Below are positions 8,321 through 16,457 of a stretch of DNA of 64,000 nt, in pieces. The notes below the pieces were generated by a model. It worked only from the letters and a program-made list of their open reading frames with translations. It had not been told where the DNA came from and ran no database searches. A program made the translations under genes and the position numbers. Numbering within the stretch: position 1 is the first letter of the stretch; the number at the start of each line of letters is the position of its first letter. This DNA is from Rhodohalobacter mucosus (GTDB taxonomy: Bacteria; Bacteroidota; Rhodothermia; Balneolales; Balneolaceae), in contig NZ_QGGB01000003.1 in assembly GCF_003150675.1 (NCBI RefSeq), positions 124,001-188,000 of the forward strand, read 5' to 3'.

Positions 8321-10108
8321 CTAAAGTCTGCTTTTAAGCCATTTACGGGGGGATAAACCGGTTTTCTTTTTGAAGTAATCATTGAATGCCGACTTAGAAT
8401 TGAATCCGCTTTCAAAAGCAAGGCCAAGCAGGGTGTAATTCCCGTTAGCGGGATCTGTCGCTTTCTCCTTAAACTGTTCGAGGCGAAAGCTGTTGATGTA
8501 GTCATTAAAATTCATATAAAAATGATCATTCAACAGCCAGGAAAGCTTGTTGGGATGCAAATTTATAGTATCCGCAACATCCCTTAATGAAAGACTTGCA
8601 TTGAGGTATGCTTTATCTTCCTTCATCAGCAGATGTAATTTCTTGCTGGCTGCAGCAATTTCATCCGCTGATAACAGTTGTAATGGATTTTTTATTTTCA
8701 ACGGGGTTTCAGTCTCATCGTCTACATTGGGTAGCTTCTCTTTTTTGAATATGCTGTCGGTAAGAACCTTAAACTCTTTACGTGCATGCAGCGGCTGCAG
8801 AAGCGGCAATGATTTAAAGTTCATGAATTGGCCCCGCTTTGCCTTTACTGCATCGTCAAGAATCCTCATGGCCTCTTCATGGTTTCCGGCCTGGGTTTCG
8901 AGAATCAAGTTCCAGGGTAAAAGGTCAACATGACCCTCACCATTACGAAGAATATTTGCAGGTGAATCGACGTGCGAACCTGATTTTGACTTGTGAATGA
9001 GATCATATAACAGAAGTGCGGCCTCGGGCTGATCAACTTTGGAAGCTTTATCAAGGAAAGACTCCAGTTCGGTTTTTCTTTTCAACTGGATATAACACAG
9101 GATAATTTTCTCAATAGCATGTGTAAAGTGCGGATCGATTCTGTAGGCAGCTAACAGGCTGCTGAGAGCTTTCTCGTAATCCTCCTGAAGATAGAAGATA
9201 TTTGCGATTGTAAAGTGGTGGTTGGGTGAAAGAGGGTCGATTTGAAGGATATTCTTTGCATGATGTTCAGCCCTCTCAAAATCACCTATTGCCGTACATA
9301 ATTCCGCAACGCCTTCCTCAGATTCCGTGTAGGATGGATTTGCCTCGATGGCTTTCGAGTAGAAATCATATCCCTTTTTAAAATCCCAGCGTCCCCAGAA
9401 GTGGAGGGTTGCCAAACCGTAATAGCCCAGGAAAGAGTTACTGTCAATTTCAAAACCTTTGTTAAGGTATTGCTCGGCCAAATCTATCATCTCCGGACTC
9501 CCGCTCCAGGAACCATACATGGTGTACGTAAATCCCAGACCAAAGTATGGCCAGGAAAACTCGGGGGCGGTTTTTATACATTTTTCATACAGGGTAACTG
9601 CTGTGCGGATGCCTGCTCCGTCCCATTTAAGGTGGTGGTAACGTGCCTTCAGGTAGAGATTGTAAGCATAAATATTCTCCGTTGGAGCCTGAATAAGATG
9701 ATCATTGATCTCAAAATGTCCGAAATTCTCCCTGATTTGCTCCGCGATTGTGATACTGATTTCATCCTGGAGCGCAAAAATATCTTTCAGCTCCCTGTCA
9801 AATTTTCCGGACCAAATCTGGAAACCATTATCTGTACGAACCAGTTGAGCACTGATTCTGACTCTGCCGCCAGATTTACGGATGCTGCCTTCCAGTACAG
9901 TAGCAACCCCAAGTTCATTCCCTATATGGCGAATGTCCATCTGTCTGTTTTTAAATGAAAAAGATGAGGTTCTGGAAGAGACCTTCAATTCTTTGATACC
10001 ACTCAACGCATTGATCACGTCCTCTGTTACTCCATCGCTGAAGTATTCATTATCCGGGTCGGAGCTCAAATTCAAAAAGGGCAGAACTGCAATGGAGGAC
10101 TCATTCAT
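8321..10108 (-). CDS. TolB-like/TPR/AraC-type transcriptional regulator
   Basis: About 595 aa from the chosen start. The N-terminus begins SIAVLPF and carries the FsxA/TolB-N-like domain (YFSDGVTEDVINALS, then VLEGSIRKSGGRVRI) found in adenylate-cyclase-like and CadC-like regulators; the middle is a set of tetratricopeptide repeats; the last 100 residues are an AraC-type double HTH (LRDVADTINLHPNKLSWLLND, GLAFESGFNSKSAFNDYFKKKTG). A soluble one-component regulator is expected. The frame stays open to a Met at 10294, but those 62 extra residues look unlike the family and SIAVLPF normally lies at the very N-terminus, so I chose the ATG at 10108. The ligand is unknown. Confidence 0.88.
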   Translation of the reverse strand: MNESSIAVLPFLNLSSDPDNEYFSDGVTEDVINALSGIKELKVSSRTSSFSFKNRQMDIRHIGNELGVATVLEGSIRKSGGRVRISAQLVRTDNGFQIWSGKFDRELKDIFALQDEISITIAEQIRENFGHFEINDHLIQAPTENIYAYNLYLKARYHHLKWDGAGIRTAVTLYEKCIKTAPEFSWPYFGLGFTYTMYGSWSGSPEMIDLAEQYLNKGFEIDSNSFLGYYGLATLHFWGRWDFKKGYDFYSKAIEANPSYTESEEGVAELCTAIGDFERAEHHAKNILQIDPLSPNHHFTIANIFYLQEDYEKALSSLLAAYRIDPHFTHAIEKIILCYIQLKRKTELESFLDKASKVDQPEAALLLYDLIHKSKSGSHVDSPANILRNGEGHVDLLPWNLILETQAGNHEEAMRILDDAVKAKRGQFMNFKSLPLLQPLHARKEFKVLTDSIFKKEKLPNVDDETETPLKIKNPLQLLSADEIAAASKKLHLLMKEDKAYLNASLSLRDVADTINLHPNKLSWLLNDHFYMNFNDYINSFRLEQFKEKATDPANGNYTLLGLAFESGFNSKSAFNDYFKKKTGLSPRKWLKSRL

Positions 10109-10617
10109 AATCTCGTATCTAACAGGTAAAGCACAATAATCTACTAAAACCTGATCAAAAAGATACGTTTTGATTTTACGGATATAAGGTTGCGTATCAG
10201 GTAAGCGATACAGTACGGATGATGGTTTTGCAAGAGTCGCCTGTAGGTATCTTTGCCAGATAGTGCCGGAACGAATCTGCTTCGGATGACACATATCAAA
10301 ATCGACAATCTCACTTTGATGCGGCTGGTTATCTCATTGTAGCACGGTTCATCCCCCGATTTTCTACGGTTCGTGAGATCAGGCCCTCGCGGTAAACCTA
10401 GAAAAATGAAAACACAGGGAGAGGGGACTCAAGGCGAGATGGCCAAGCTTCTGACACCGGGTTAAGGTAAAAGTTATATTTTCAATTCGCGGAAGCCGGA
10501 GTATTTTGGATTCACCATAAGAGCAAAGAAACTATTGCAAATATCGTCAGCGCATCGGAATTTGAGACGCTGACTTGACGTTAGAAAATTGGCCCGCAAT
10601 ACAATAGAGGAATTTGA
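10109..10617. other. Divergent intergenic region
   Basis: Lies between the TolB-TPR-AraC gene (minus) and a small membrane protein (plus). It includes an in-frame 5' extension of the regulator (10109-10294) that I regard as untranslated. Short plus-strand ORFs near 10.4 kb have no supporting features. No RNA gene or repeat recognised. Confidence 0.4.
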
Positions 10618-10881
10618 ATGGTCATTTTTAAAAAGTACAAAACCTGGTGGTTTGTCTTGTTTGTTCTCACCATCGCTGTCTCTTTTATCACTGCGGGCAC
10701 TCCGAGCTTTACCGGACTTTTATTCAGTATGCTTGGGCACTTTGCATTTGCAGCCGTGGTTTCAATTCCCCCTTTAATTTTCTACTGGTTTATTAAAAAA
10801 CCACTGTCACCGGAGGAGTACATGGCAACGTTTACAGTGGCCTGGCTGATCCTGGCCGTTGCCAATTTACTGGTTATGTAA
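10618..10881 (+). CDS. Small membrane protein, function unknown
   Basis: 87 aa with three hydrophobic helices (about residues 10-27, 28-52 and 67-87) and a short loop KKPLSPEEYM. The ATG is preceded by AGAGGA at a good distance, one of the clearer ribosome-binding sites in this half of the window, which decides this frame over an overlapping one starting at 10589. No family recognised. It stands alone between minus-strand regulators. Confidence 0.65.
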   Translation: MVIFKKYKTWWFVLFVLTIAVSFITAGTPSFTGLLFSMLGHFAFAAVVSIPPLIFYWFIKKPLSPEEYMATFTVAWLILAVANLLVM

Positions 10882-10945
10882 GTCTGTTACTCTGCGCTGC
10901 AGACAGATGATTCCGGATTCAGATTGCAAGAATCCACTCCAGATC

Positions 10946-11140
10946 CTACCCCTGATCCTCAAAGATCTCCTCAATCGGCAAACCAAAGAGCCGTGAGATT
11001 TTAAACGCCAATGGCAAACTGGGATCATACTTGCCCGTCTCAATCGCGTTTACCGTCTGTCTTGAAACGTCCAGCTTTTCAGCAAGATCGGCCTGTGTGA
11101 AATCCCTTTCCGCACGCAGTACTTTCAGTCTGTTCTTCAT
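10946..11140 (-). CDS. Small XRE-family helix-turn-helix regulator, second copy
   Basis: 64 aa, a single HTH_3 domain (FTQADLAEKLDVSRQTVNAI, then GKYDPSLPLAFKISRLFGLPIEEIF). It is a clear relative of the 69-aa regulator at 7.6 kb. Its start overlaps the stop of the upstream membrane-protein gene by 4 bp (ATGA), so the two are translationally coupled. Two dyads with the same core flank the promoter of the pair and are good candidates for its operators, implying autoregulation. Confidence 0.9.
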   Translation of the reverse strand: MKNRLKVLRAERDFTQADLAEKLDVSRQTVNAIETGKYDPSLPLAFKISRLFGLPIEEIFEDQG

Positions 11141-11529
11141 TTGTATCGCCTGTATCCGATTACGACAGCTGCCATATAGGTTAAACCCATAAAAATAACG
11201 AGAAATGAAATCTCGGCATCTGCTGCCATCAAATTGGTGGTGTCCATTAATGAGTAACTGATTCCGGCAACAAGTGTGGCTCCGAGCGTAATTCCCATAG
11301 CTTGCAGCTGGATTTTTTGAAGCATCTCATCCAATGACGTTATGTGGTGAATATTGGCGAAAATCATACCTATTCCGACCAGAAAATTTATTCCGATGGC
11401 TCCACCGGTCAGCACCGTCTGGCTTTCCCATACAAATACAGGTCCAAATGCCGCCAGTGCGGTGGAGAGCACCCACGCTATCGTCCATATCGCAAGTGTC
11501 TTTACAGACTTTTTGTTTGTTTTATTCAT
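11137..11529 (-). CDS. Four-helix membrane protein partnered with XRE regulator, second copy
   Basis: 130 aa from the ATG at 11529 (an ATG at 11556 would add nine residues rich in Asn/Ile). Four membrane helices are predicted, near residues 13-33, 40-62, 78-98 and 106-125 of the longer form. Topology and position before an XRE gene match the module at 7.6-8.2 kb, although sequence similarity between the two membrane proteins is weak by eye. No catalytic motif seen. With a transcription start predicted near 11571 the 15-nt leader of the upstream ATG would be short, which is one reason to prefer 11529. Confidence 0.75.
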   Translation of the reverse strand: MNKTNKKSVKTLAIWTIAWVLSTALAAFGPVFVWESQTVLTGGAIGINFLVGIGMIFANIHHITSLDEMLQKIQLQAMGITLGATLVAGISYSLMDTTNLMAADAEISFLVIFMGLTYMAAVVIGYRRYK

Positions 11530-11559
11530 AATCAAAATGTAATTGTTATTTGTCATATA

Positions 11560-11575
11560 GTAAAGCTTACTTTAC
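11560..11575 (-). promoter_or_regulatory. Operator-like dyad, promoter-proximal copy
   Basis: GTAAAG, four bases, CTTTAC: perfect 6-bp arms (extending to 7 with flanking A/T). It lies immediately downstream of the predicted -10 element, over the expected transcription start of the membrane-protein/XRE pair. The same pattern recurs 42 bp away. Confidence 0.6.
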
Positions 11576-11577
11576 TC

Positions 11578-11606
11578 ATGATAGTGCGATTTGAGAACAA
11601 TGTCAA
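11578..11606 (-). promoter_or_regulatory. Predicted promoter of the second membrane-protein/XRE pair
   Basis: On the minus strand TTGACA (11606-11601) is followed after exactly 17 bp by TATCAT (11583-11578), close to the sigma-70 consensus. It is upstream of the membrane-protein gene, and two operator-like dyads overlap its two ends. Confidence 0.6.
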
Positions 11607-11617
11607 GCGTGCTTTAC
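11602..11617 (-). promoter_or_regulatory. Operator-like dyad, distal copy
   Basis: GTCAAG, four bases, CTTTAC: the same dyad as at 11560-11575 with one mismatch in one arm. It overlaps the -35 hexamer. The two centres are 42 bp apart, close to four helical turns, so two bound dimers would sit on the same face of the DNA. Confidence 0.55.
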
Positions 11618-11628
11618 AAAAATTAACT

Positions 11629-12402
11629 CTAGGACAAATGAGGCACAATTACGCTGCAGCACGTAAGACCTGCTTCAGCCTTGGCAAGCTCCGACTGATC
11701 AACGGTAAGCAGATCATATCCAAGTTTTTGCAATACTTCGGCAGTACCCGGAAAAGAGATGGGAGTGAGGGCGGTGTTATTCTTTCGCATCACGTTGGCG
11801 CCAAACGGCTCGGAGGGGTGAACTGGAATGGACCGGCATCCTTCAAAAATTGCAGGATCAATCCATTCAGGATTCATCAGGATCAGATCTTCTTCGATAG
11901 CAGATACAGCCGTTTTAAGATGCAGGCATCCGGTAACCGGAACGGCGACGACTTTGTAACCGATCGGACGGGTGATTTCAGCTACCTGCTGTATAGCGTG
12001 ATGATTTGTCCGGCCGGAGCTTCCGATGTAGATCGTTTTTCCCAGAACCAAAACATCCCCGCCGTCAAGGGTGCCGGGGCTTGTGATGGGGTGCAGAACA
12101 CGATACGCTTCAAGAACGGATGCCATGCTATCTGTTTCAGCCCGCCGCGATTCTGCTCCCGGTCTGGCAATAATGGCAATTTCAGGAAGAACAAAAGCCG
12201 TATCCTCTACAAATACTCCGTCGGGGTGGTCCGGTAAATCAGGCAGCCGGAGAATAGTATAGCCCATTGTCTCGAGCGCTTTTTCATAGGCCTGATGCTG
12301 CTCTGCGGCTTTGGCTATATCAATAGGTGACCGGTTCAGGTGGGTGAGTTCACATTCGGCAAGAAGAGGGCTCACGTTACGTGTAAGAGCGGTGGATTTC
12401 AT
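11629..12402 (-). CDS. Dimethylarginine dimethylaminohydrolase-like protein (DDAH)
   Basis: 257 aa, the usual size of bacterial DDAH. The guanidine-modifying fold is shown by VFVEDTAFV (residues 63-71), TLDGGDVLVLG (111-121), the catalytic His161 in GCLHLKTAV and the Cys pair 248-249 in GLTCCSVI, one of which is the nucleophile. The reaction would convert N-methylated arginine (or a similar guanidine) to citrulline plus an amine. No arginine-pathway genes are adjacent, and arginine-deiminase activity cannot be excluded from sequence alone. A hairpin lies in its leader. Confidence 0.92.
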   Translation of the reverse strand: MKSTALTRNVSPLLAECELTHLNRSPIDIAKAAEQHQAYEKALETMGYTILRLPDLPDHPDGVFVEDTAFVLPEIAIIARPGAESRRAETDSMASVLEAYRVLHPITSPGTLDGGDVLVLGKTIYIGSSGRTNHHAIQQVAEITRPIGYKVVAVPVTGCLHLKTAVSAIEEDLILMNPEWIDPAIFEGCRSIPVHPSEPFGANVMRKNNTALTPISFPGTAEVLQKLGYDLLTVDQSELAKAEAGLTCCSVIVPHLS

Positions 12403-12431
12403 CCGTAAAAGTTTTGGATGTTGAGTTTGGC

Positions 12432-12448
12432 AGCCTTATGGTAAGGCT
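12432..12448 (-). promoter_or_regulatory. Hairpin in the DDAH leader
   Basis: AGCCTTA, three bases, TAAGGCT, followed on the plus strand by a short T-run. No plus-strand gene ends here, so it is more likely a structure in the leader or promoter region of the DDAH gene about 30 bp upstream of its start than a terminator. Confidence 0.4.
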
Positions 12449-12671
12449 TTTGCCCATTATTGGCCATTTGTAAACAAGCTGCAGGTTTGTGCCGGCAAAC
12501 AGCCAGCAATCCTCACTTTTCCGATTGAGATTTAAATTTGCCTGGAGGTGCGCGTGTAAGGGCTTACGTTATGCAATCGTGATGAAATCCCCATGCTGTT
12601 TTAAGAACATGAGGATTGTGAAGCATGTTTGAAAACAGCTAAACCAACAAAATAAGAATAACGGGATTATC

Positions 12672-14036
12672 ATGAGTCAAACATTTGACTACGTCATTTT
12701 GGGAACGGGTCAGGCCACCGGCACATTGCTGGGCAGGCTGATCCCGGAAGGAGGAACCATTGCTGTGATTGAAGGGGGGAGAATCGGCGGAAGCTGCGTC
12801 AATTACGGATGCACCCCCACAAAAACACTGGTGGCCAGTGCAAGGGCAGCACACATGGCACGCCGGGGGGAAGAGTTTGGATTTAAAACGGGCGACATTA
12901 CGATTGACTTCGACCGTGTACGGGAGCGTATGAATAAAATTCGGAACAGCTCGAGCAATGGCCTTGAAAACTGGATGAAAAACACAGACTCCGTAACCCT
13001 GTTCAAGGGGTGGGGAAAATTCACGGGCCCCAAAAGCATACAGGCGGGAGAACATACCATAAAGGGCGAGACCATTTTCGTCAATACAGGTACACGGCCC
13101 TTCAAACCACCCCTAAATGGGATAGACGATGTTCCGTGGATGGACAGTGCCGGACTGTTGGACCTGAAAGAGCTCCCGGAACATCTGGTCATCCTCGGAG
13201 GCGGGTATATCGGCTGTGAACTGGGGCAGGTGTACAGACGGCTGGGCTCCCGGGTAACCATTCTGCAGCGCGATAATCAGCTGATGCCAAGAGAGGACAG
13301 CGACCTGGCGGAGACGGTTGAAGAGATTCTTCAGAATGAGGGTATTGAGGTGAAAAAGGGAACGGAAGCCATAGGAGTAAGCGAGTCAGATGACGGGATA
13401 ACCGTAAGCCTGAATAACGGGAAGGAAGTTCACGGCTCACACCTTTTGGTAGCAGCCGGAAGACGCCCCAACAGTACAACGATAAATCCGGATGCTGCGG
13501 GTATCATGCTGGACAAAAAGGGTTTTATCAAGGTGGATGATCACTGCCGCACAACGGCGGGCAACATTTTTGCGGTCGGGGATGTTAACGGTGAGGGAGC
13601 ATTTACCCATACGTCCGTGAATGATGCTGAGATTGTTTTGGATCTCCTTTTTTGCGGTGACAGGGCCATTTCAAAACGGAATATGATCTACAGCCTGTTT
13701 ACCGACCCACCGCTTGGAAGGGTGGGTATGACCGAAAAAGAAGCCGTAGCCGCAGGATACAACGTGCTCAGGGCCATTCGTCCAATGAGCAAAATAAGCC
13801 GCGCAAAAGAGATGGGAGAGACTCAGGGATTTGCGAAGCTTCTTGTGGATGCGGATACCGACCTCATTCTGGGAGCCTCCATTCTGGGGCCCGGCGGCGA
13901 TGAGATCATCAATATGTTTGCAGCCATTATGCACAGTGAAATACCCTGTCGTGAATACAGGAAAGTGGTTCTGGTGCATCCAACCGTGTCGGAACTGATG
14001 CCATGGGTTCTTGATGGCCTTGAGCCCGTTTCGTAA
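12672..14036 (+). CDS. FAD-dependent pyridine nucleotide-disulfide oxidoreductase (mercuric/lipoamide reductase-like)
   Basis: 454 aa, typical of class I flavoprotein disulfide reductases. In order: an FAD-binding strand with LGTGQATG (10-17), the redox-active motif GGSCVNYGCTPTKT with Cys42 and Cys47, a second nucleotide-binding site ILGGGYIGCELGQVYRRLGSRVT near residue 175, the FAD motif TTAGNIFAVGDVNG near 298, and a C-terminal HPTVSE with the catalytic His and Glu. It lacks the N-terminal metal-binding domain and the C-terminal Cys pair of genuine mercuric reductases and has no lipoamide complex genes nearby, so the substrate is undefined. Confidence 0.92.
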   Translation: MSQTFDYVILGTGQATGTLLGRLIPEGGTIAVIEGGRIGGSCVNYGCTPTKTLVASARAAHMARRGEEFGFKTGDITIDFDRVRERMNKIRNSSSNGLENWMKNTDSVTLFKGWGKFTGPKSIQAGEHTIKGETIFVNTGTRPFKPPLNGIDDVPWMDSAGLLDLKELPEHLVILGGGYIGCELGQVYRRLGSRVTILQRDNQLMPREDSDLAETVEEILQNEGIEVKKGTEAIGVSESDDGITVSLNNGKEVHGSHLLVAAGRRPNSTTINPDAAGIMLDKKGFIKVDDHCRTTAGNIFAVGDVNGEGAFTHTSVNDAEIVLDLLFCGDRAISKRNMIYSLFTDPPLGRVGMTEKEAVAAGYNVLRAIRPMSKISRAKEMGETQGFAKLLVDADTDLILGASILGPGGDEIINMFAAIMHSEIPCREYRKVVLVHPTVSELMPWVLDGLEPVS

Positions 14037-14086
14037 CTCTGCCACGCCTTTTTTGCAGCAATTGCACAGAGTAAAAATATAGTTTC

Positions 14087-14539
14087 TTAAAGCTTTTTCT
14101 CCTTCAGTACAGACAGAAATGACGTCATGGTCTCGGTCCAGCCCTGTACACAGCTGTTATAGAACCCGTCGGCAGACTCATCCTCAGGAAAACCGGTTTG
14201 CAGGACGGTGATTACGGTTCCTCCATTCTCTTTTGAAAGTGAAAACTCCAGCTGCAGATCTGTATCAAATGGCAGGTCTCCTTCTTTTGAATGGTATTGG
14301 AAATCGGATAGTACGAGTCGCTCAGGTCTGATGAGCTCCGAAATCGTCGCAATTGAGATGTAGTCCGGATTGTCGATGTCTTCACCCCAGGTTATTGCAT
14401 AAAGCCCGTTTTTCTCGGGTATCACAATTGCGGTTTGAGCAAACCACCATGTACAAATCTGACTGGGAGTGAGGAGAGCATCAAAAACATCTTCCGTGCT
14501 TCTCTGAATGCGATACGTTTGCTTGATTTGTCTGGACAT
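14087..14539 (-). CDS. SRPBCC/AHSA1-like domain protein
   Basis: 150 aa. The fold signature is the N-terminal TYRIQRSTEDVFDALLTPSQICTWWF and the C-terminal TVITVLQTGFPEDESADGFYNSCVQGWTE helix, typical of activator-of-Hsp90-homologue-1-like SRPBCC proteins. These bind small hydrophobic ligands in a helix-grip cavity; the physiological ligand is usually unknown. It is convergent with the flavin reductase upstream and heads the same direction as the DUF4199 and VOC genes. Confidence 0.85.
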   Translation of the reverse strand: MSRQIKQTYRIQRSTEDVFDALLTPSQICTWWFAQTAIVIPEKNGLYAITWGEDIDNPDYISIATISELIRPERLVLSDFQYHSKEGDLPFDTDLQLEFSLSKENGGTVITVLQTGFPEDESADGFYNSCVQGWTETMTSFLSVLKEKKL

Positions 14540-14628
14540 ACTTTAAGGACCCGGTCAGGTTTTTTTGCATTATTAAAACTATCAGCCTGCCTCATCATAA
14601 GCTTATTTGACCCAGAGGTACTCTCCGT

Positions 14629-15126
14629 TTACTCTGTTTCTGATTTGGGGGTGCCTCCCTTCGTAAAGAAGGCCACAACGGCTGAGGTGATGACTCCCAA
14701 TACCAGGGCTCCGATCACCCCTTGCCGGATATAGCTCCTCAGATTGAAATATCCCTCTGCCTCCTCGCGTGACATCAATCCCTCACTTACCGTATACTCG
14801 ATGATATTCGGAAAATAGTCGGGCGCTATGAATGCAGAGATCAGGTATTGTGTAACCGGACTCAGCAGTGCAACAATCAGGGTGATGATTAGCCCCGAAA
14901 TAAATCCTTCTTTGTACGTCATTACTCCGCTGTAGTCATTTTTTCGCTTGTCAAGCAGTGCAAACACATAAACGGCAATCGCAATGACCGCAAAAACATT
15001 AGTGTAGATCATGTGTTTGTCGATATGCGTACTGTGCAGTCCCGTCAGCCGCTCTATGAACATCCACCCAAGAGAGGCGGCAATGAAGATAAGAGCCCAT
15101 TTTACTTCAGTTTTACGGTTTTTCAT
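14629..15126 (-). CDS. DUF4199 domain membrane protein
   Basis: 165 aa with four predicted membrane helices (about 8-26, 38-58, 74-100 and 138-157). The segment between helices two and three with GVMTYKEGFISGLIITL and the later GLMSREEAEGYF loop fit DUF4199, a family abundant in Bacteroidota and without a known function. It is 16 bp downstream of the VOC gene on the same strand, so the two are probably co-transcribed. Confidence 0.85.
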   Translation of the reverse strand: MKNRKTEVKWALIFIAASLGWMFIERLTGLHSTHIDKHMIYTNVFAVIAIAVYVFALLDKRKNDYSGVMTYKEGFISGLIITLIVALLSPVTQYLISAFIAPDYFPNIIEYTVSEGLMSREEAEGYFNLRSYIRQGVIGALVLGVITSAVVAFFTKGGTPKSETE

Positions 15127-15142
15127 TATGTTTTACTTAGAG

Positions 15143-15532
15143 TCAGGAGTTGGAATGAAGCCCAAATGTATTGCCTTCGCTATCCATGCACATAGCAACA
15201 TACCCAAATTCACCGATTGAGAACTTGCTTTTCAGCACCTTGCCTCCGGCTTCTTCAACGCGGTTCTCCTCATTGCTGCAGTCGTCGCACGCGAAATAGA
15301 CCATCACGCTGTTGCCACCCGGTTCCACTCCATTTGCCTTGACCAGGGCTCCGCTTGCATCGGGCTTATCCTGAACCATCGGGAAGCTCATCATCTGAAA
15401 GGAATTCACATCATCCATCTCGCCCGGAACCTCGAGCTTGTCTAACTGAATATTCAGTACCTGCTCATAGAATTTCCTGGCACGATCCATGTCGCTGACA
15501 TAAATCTCAAACCAGTTAACGGGATTTTTCAT
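15143..15532 (-). CDS. VOC-family (glyoxalase-fold) protein
   Basis: 129 aa with the two-module vicinal-oxygen-chelate layout: NPVNWFEIYVSDMDRARKFYEQVL at the start and a second babbab unit from about residue 65 ending in CMDSEGNTFGLHS. The Glu in the final strand of metal-binding VOC enzymes is replaced by Gly-Leu-His here, so catalysis is uncertain; members of this group (PhnB/YaeR-like) often act as binding proteins. Upstream of the DUF4199 gene. Confidence 0.85.
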   Translation of the reverse strand: MKNPVNWFEIYVSDMDRARKFYEQVLNIQLDKLEVPGEMDDVNSFQMMSFPMVQDKPDASGALVKANGVEPGGNSVMVYFACDDCSNEENRVEEAGGKVLKSKFSIGEFGYVAMCMDSEGNTFGLHSNS

Positions 15533-15700
15533 GACTTTCGGTATTGATTAGTGTTGTTTATGATCTTATGGGGTACAGATATCGCTCTGTTTTTCCACCC
15601 CAGAAGAAATCACCTGGGGAAGAGGCTTACGTGTACTCCAGAGAAATCAGAAGTAAAATGTTCAGAAAAAAGGTTTTTTTACTTGTCATATGGCAAGAAA

Positions 15701-16294
15701 TCATTCGTTTCCCTTACCCAGCTCTTTCCGGATTCTGCTAAGCGAAGTATCGGTAACCCCCAGGTAACTTGCGATATATTTCAGGGGAGCCTGCCGAATA
15801 ATTTCGGGTTGCTCCTTTTGCAGAACCAGGTACCGTTCGGTTGCCGAGTCGGTGATCATCGACAATGATCGCTGTTTGGATATGAACAAAGCGCCCGACA
15901 TCCATGTGCGACCCCATTCTGAAAAGCCATGAACAGTATCGAAGAGCTCCTGAAACGTGTTTAGGCTGATCCTCCAGCAGACGCAGTCCGTTAAGGCATG
16001 TATATTTTCCCTGGTGGGTGTTCCCAGGAACAGGGATGCTACCTCAATGGCGATATCACCCGGACTGAAAAATCCCGTCGTTATCTCGCGTCCCTGGTCA
16101 TTTACAGCAAAAGCACGCATCAGCCCGCTTTCAAGGCAGTAGTAGTGTTGTGAGGTTTGATTCTCACGAAGAATAAAATCCCCTTTCGTAACCTGAACCT
16201 TATCGTGAGCAGATATAATTCTTTCTACGCTTTCATTGCTGAGTGCAGGGTGAGAGTAAAATCGATTGAGTATATGAGGATCTGACTGATTCAA
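15701..16294 (-). CDS. Crp/Fnr-family transcriptional regulator
   Basis: 197 aa. Residues 20-120 form the cyclic-nucleotide-binding-like beta-roll (GDFILRENQTSQHYYCLESGLMRAF, GDIAIEVASLF), and the end carries the HTH (PLKYIASYLGVTDTSLSRIRKEL). There is no N-terminal Cys cluster, so it is not a classical oxygen-sensing FNR. The frame starts with TTG at 16294; an upstream ATG is out of frame and an in-frame stop lies immediately before, so TTG is the probable start. Similar Bacteroidota regulators control stress or quinone-responsive genes; a matching DNA site is seen at 7256. Confidence 0.9.
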   Translation of the reverse strand: MNQSDPHILNRFYSHPALSNESVERIISAHDKVQVTKGDFILRENQTSQHYYCLESGLMRAFAVNDQGREITTGFFSPGDIAIEVASLFLGTPTRENIHALTDCVCWRISLNTFQELFDTVHGFSEWGRTWMSGALFISKQRSLSMITDSATERYLVLQKEQPEIIRQAPLKYIASYLGVTDTSLSRIRKELGKGNE

Positions 16295-16457
16295 TAGATT
16301 CGTTCATTCTTGGAGCCTGAAACCTATTCTGATACTTGTATGTAGTGAAATAGATGATGAATCTCAATAATGCGGCCGGTTGAAACAGATGAATTTGATT
16401 TGATAAATATTCTGACGTAATTGGAGCTGAAAAGTTAATCCATACGTATCTTCTGCC

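Noticed and set aside
10109-10294. In-frame 62-residue N-terminal extension of the TolB-TPR-AraC regulator
   Set aside because: The family normally begins at the SIAVLPF strand; the extension looks like random translation.
12556-12567. GTAAG-GG-CTTAC dyad upstream of the disulfide reductase
   Set aside because: Short and not repeated; could be chance.
12672-14036. Call as mercuric reductase
   Set aside because: No heavy-metal-associated N-terminal domain, no C-terminal Cys pair and no mer genes nearby.
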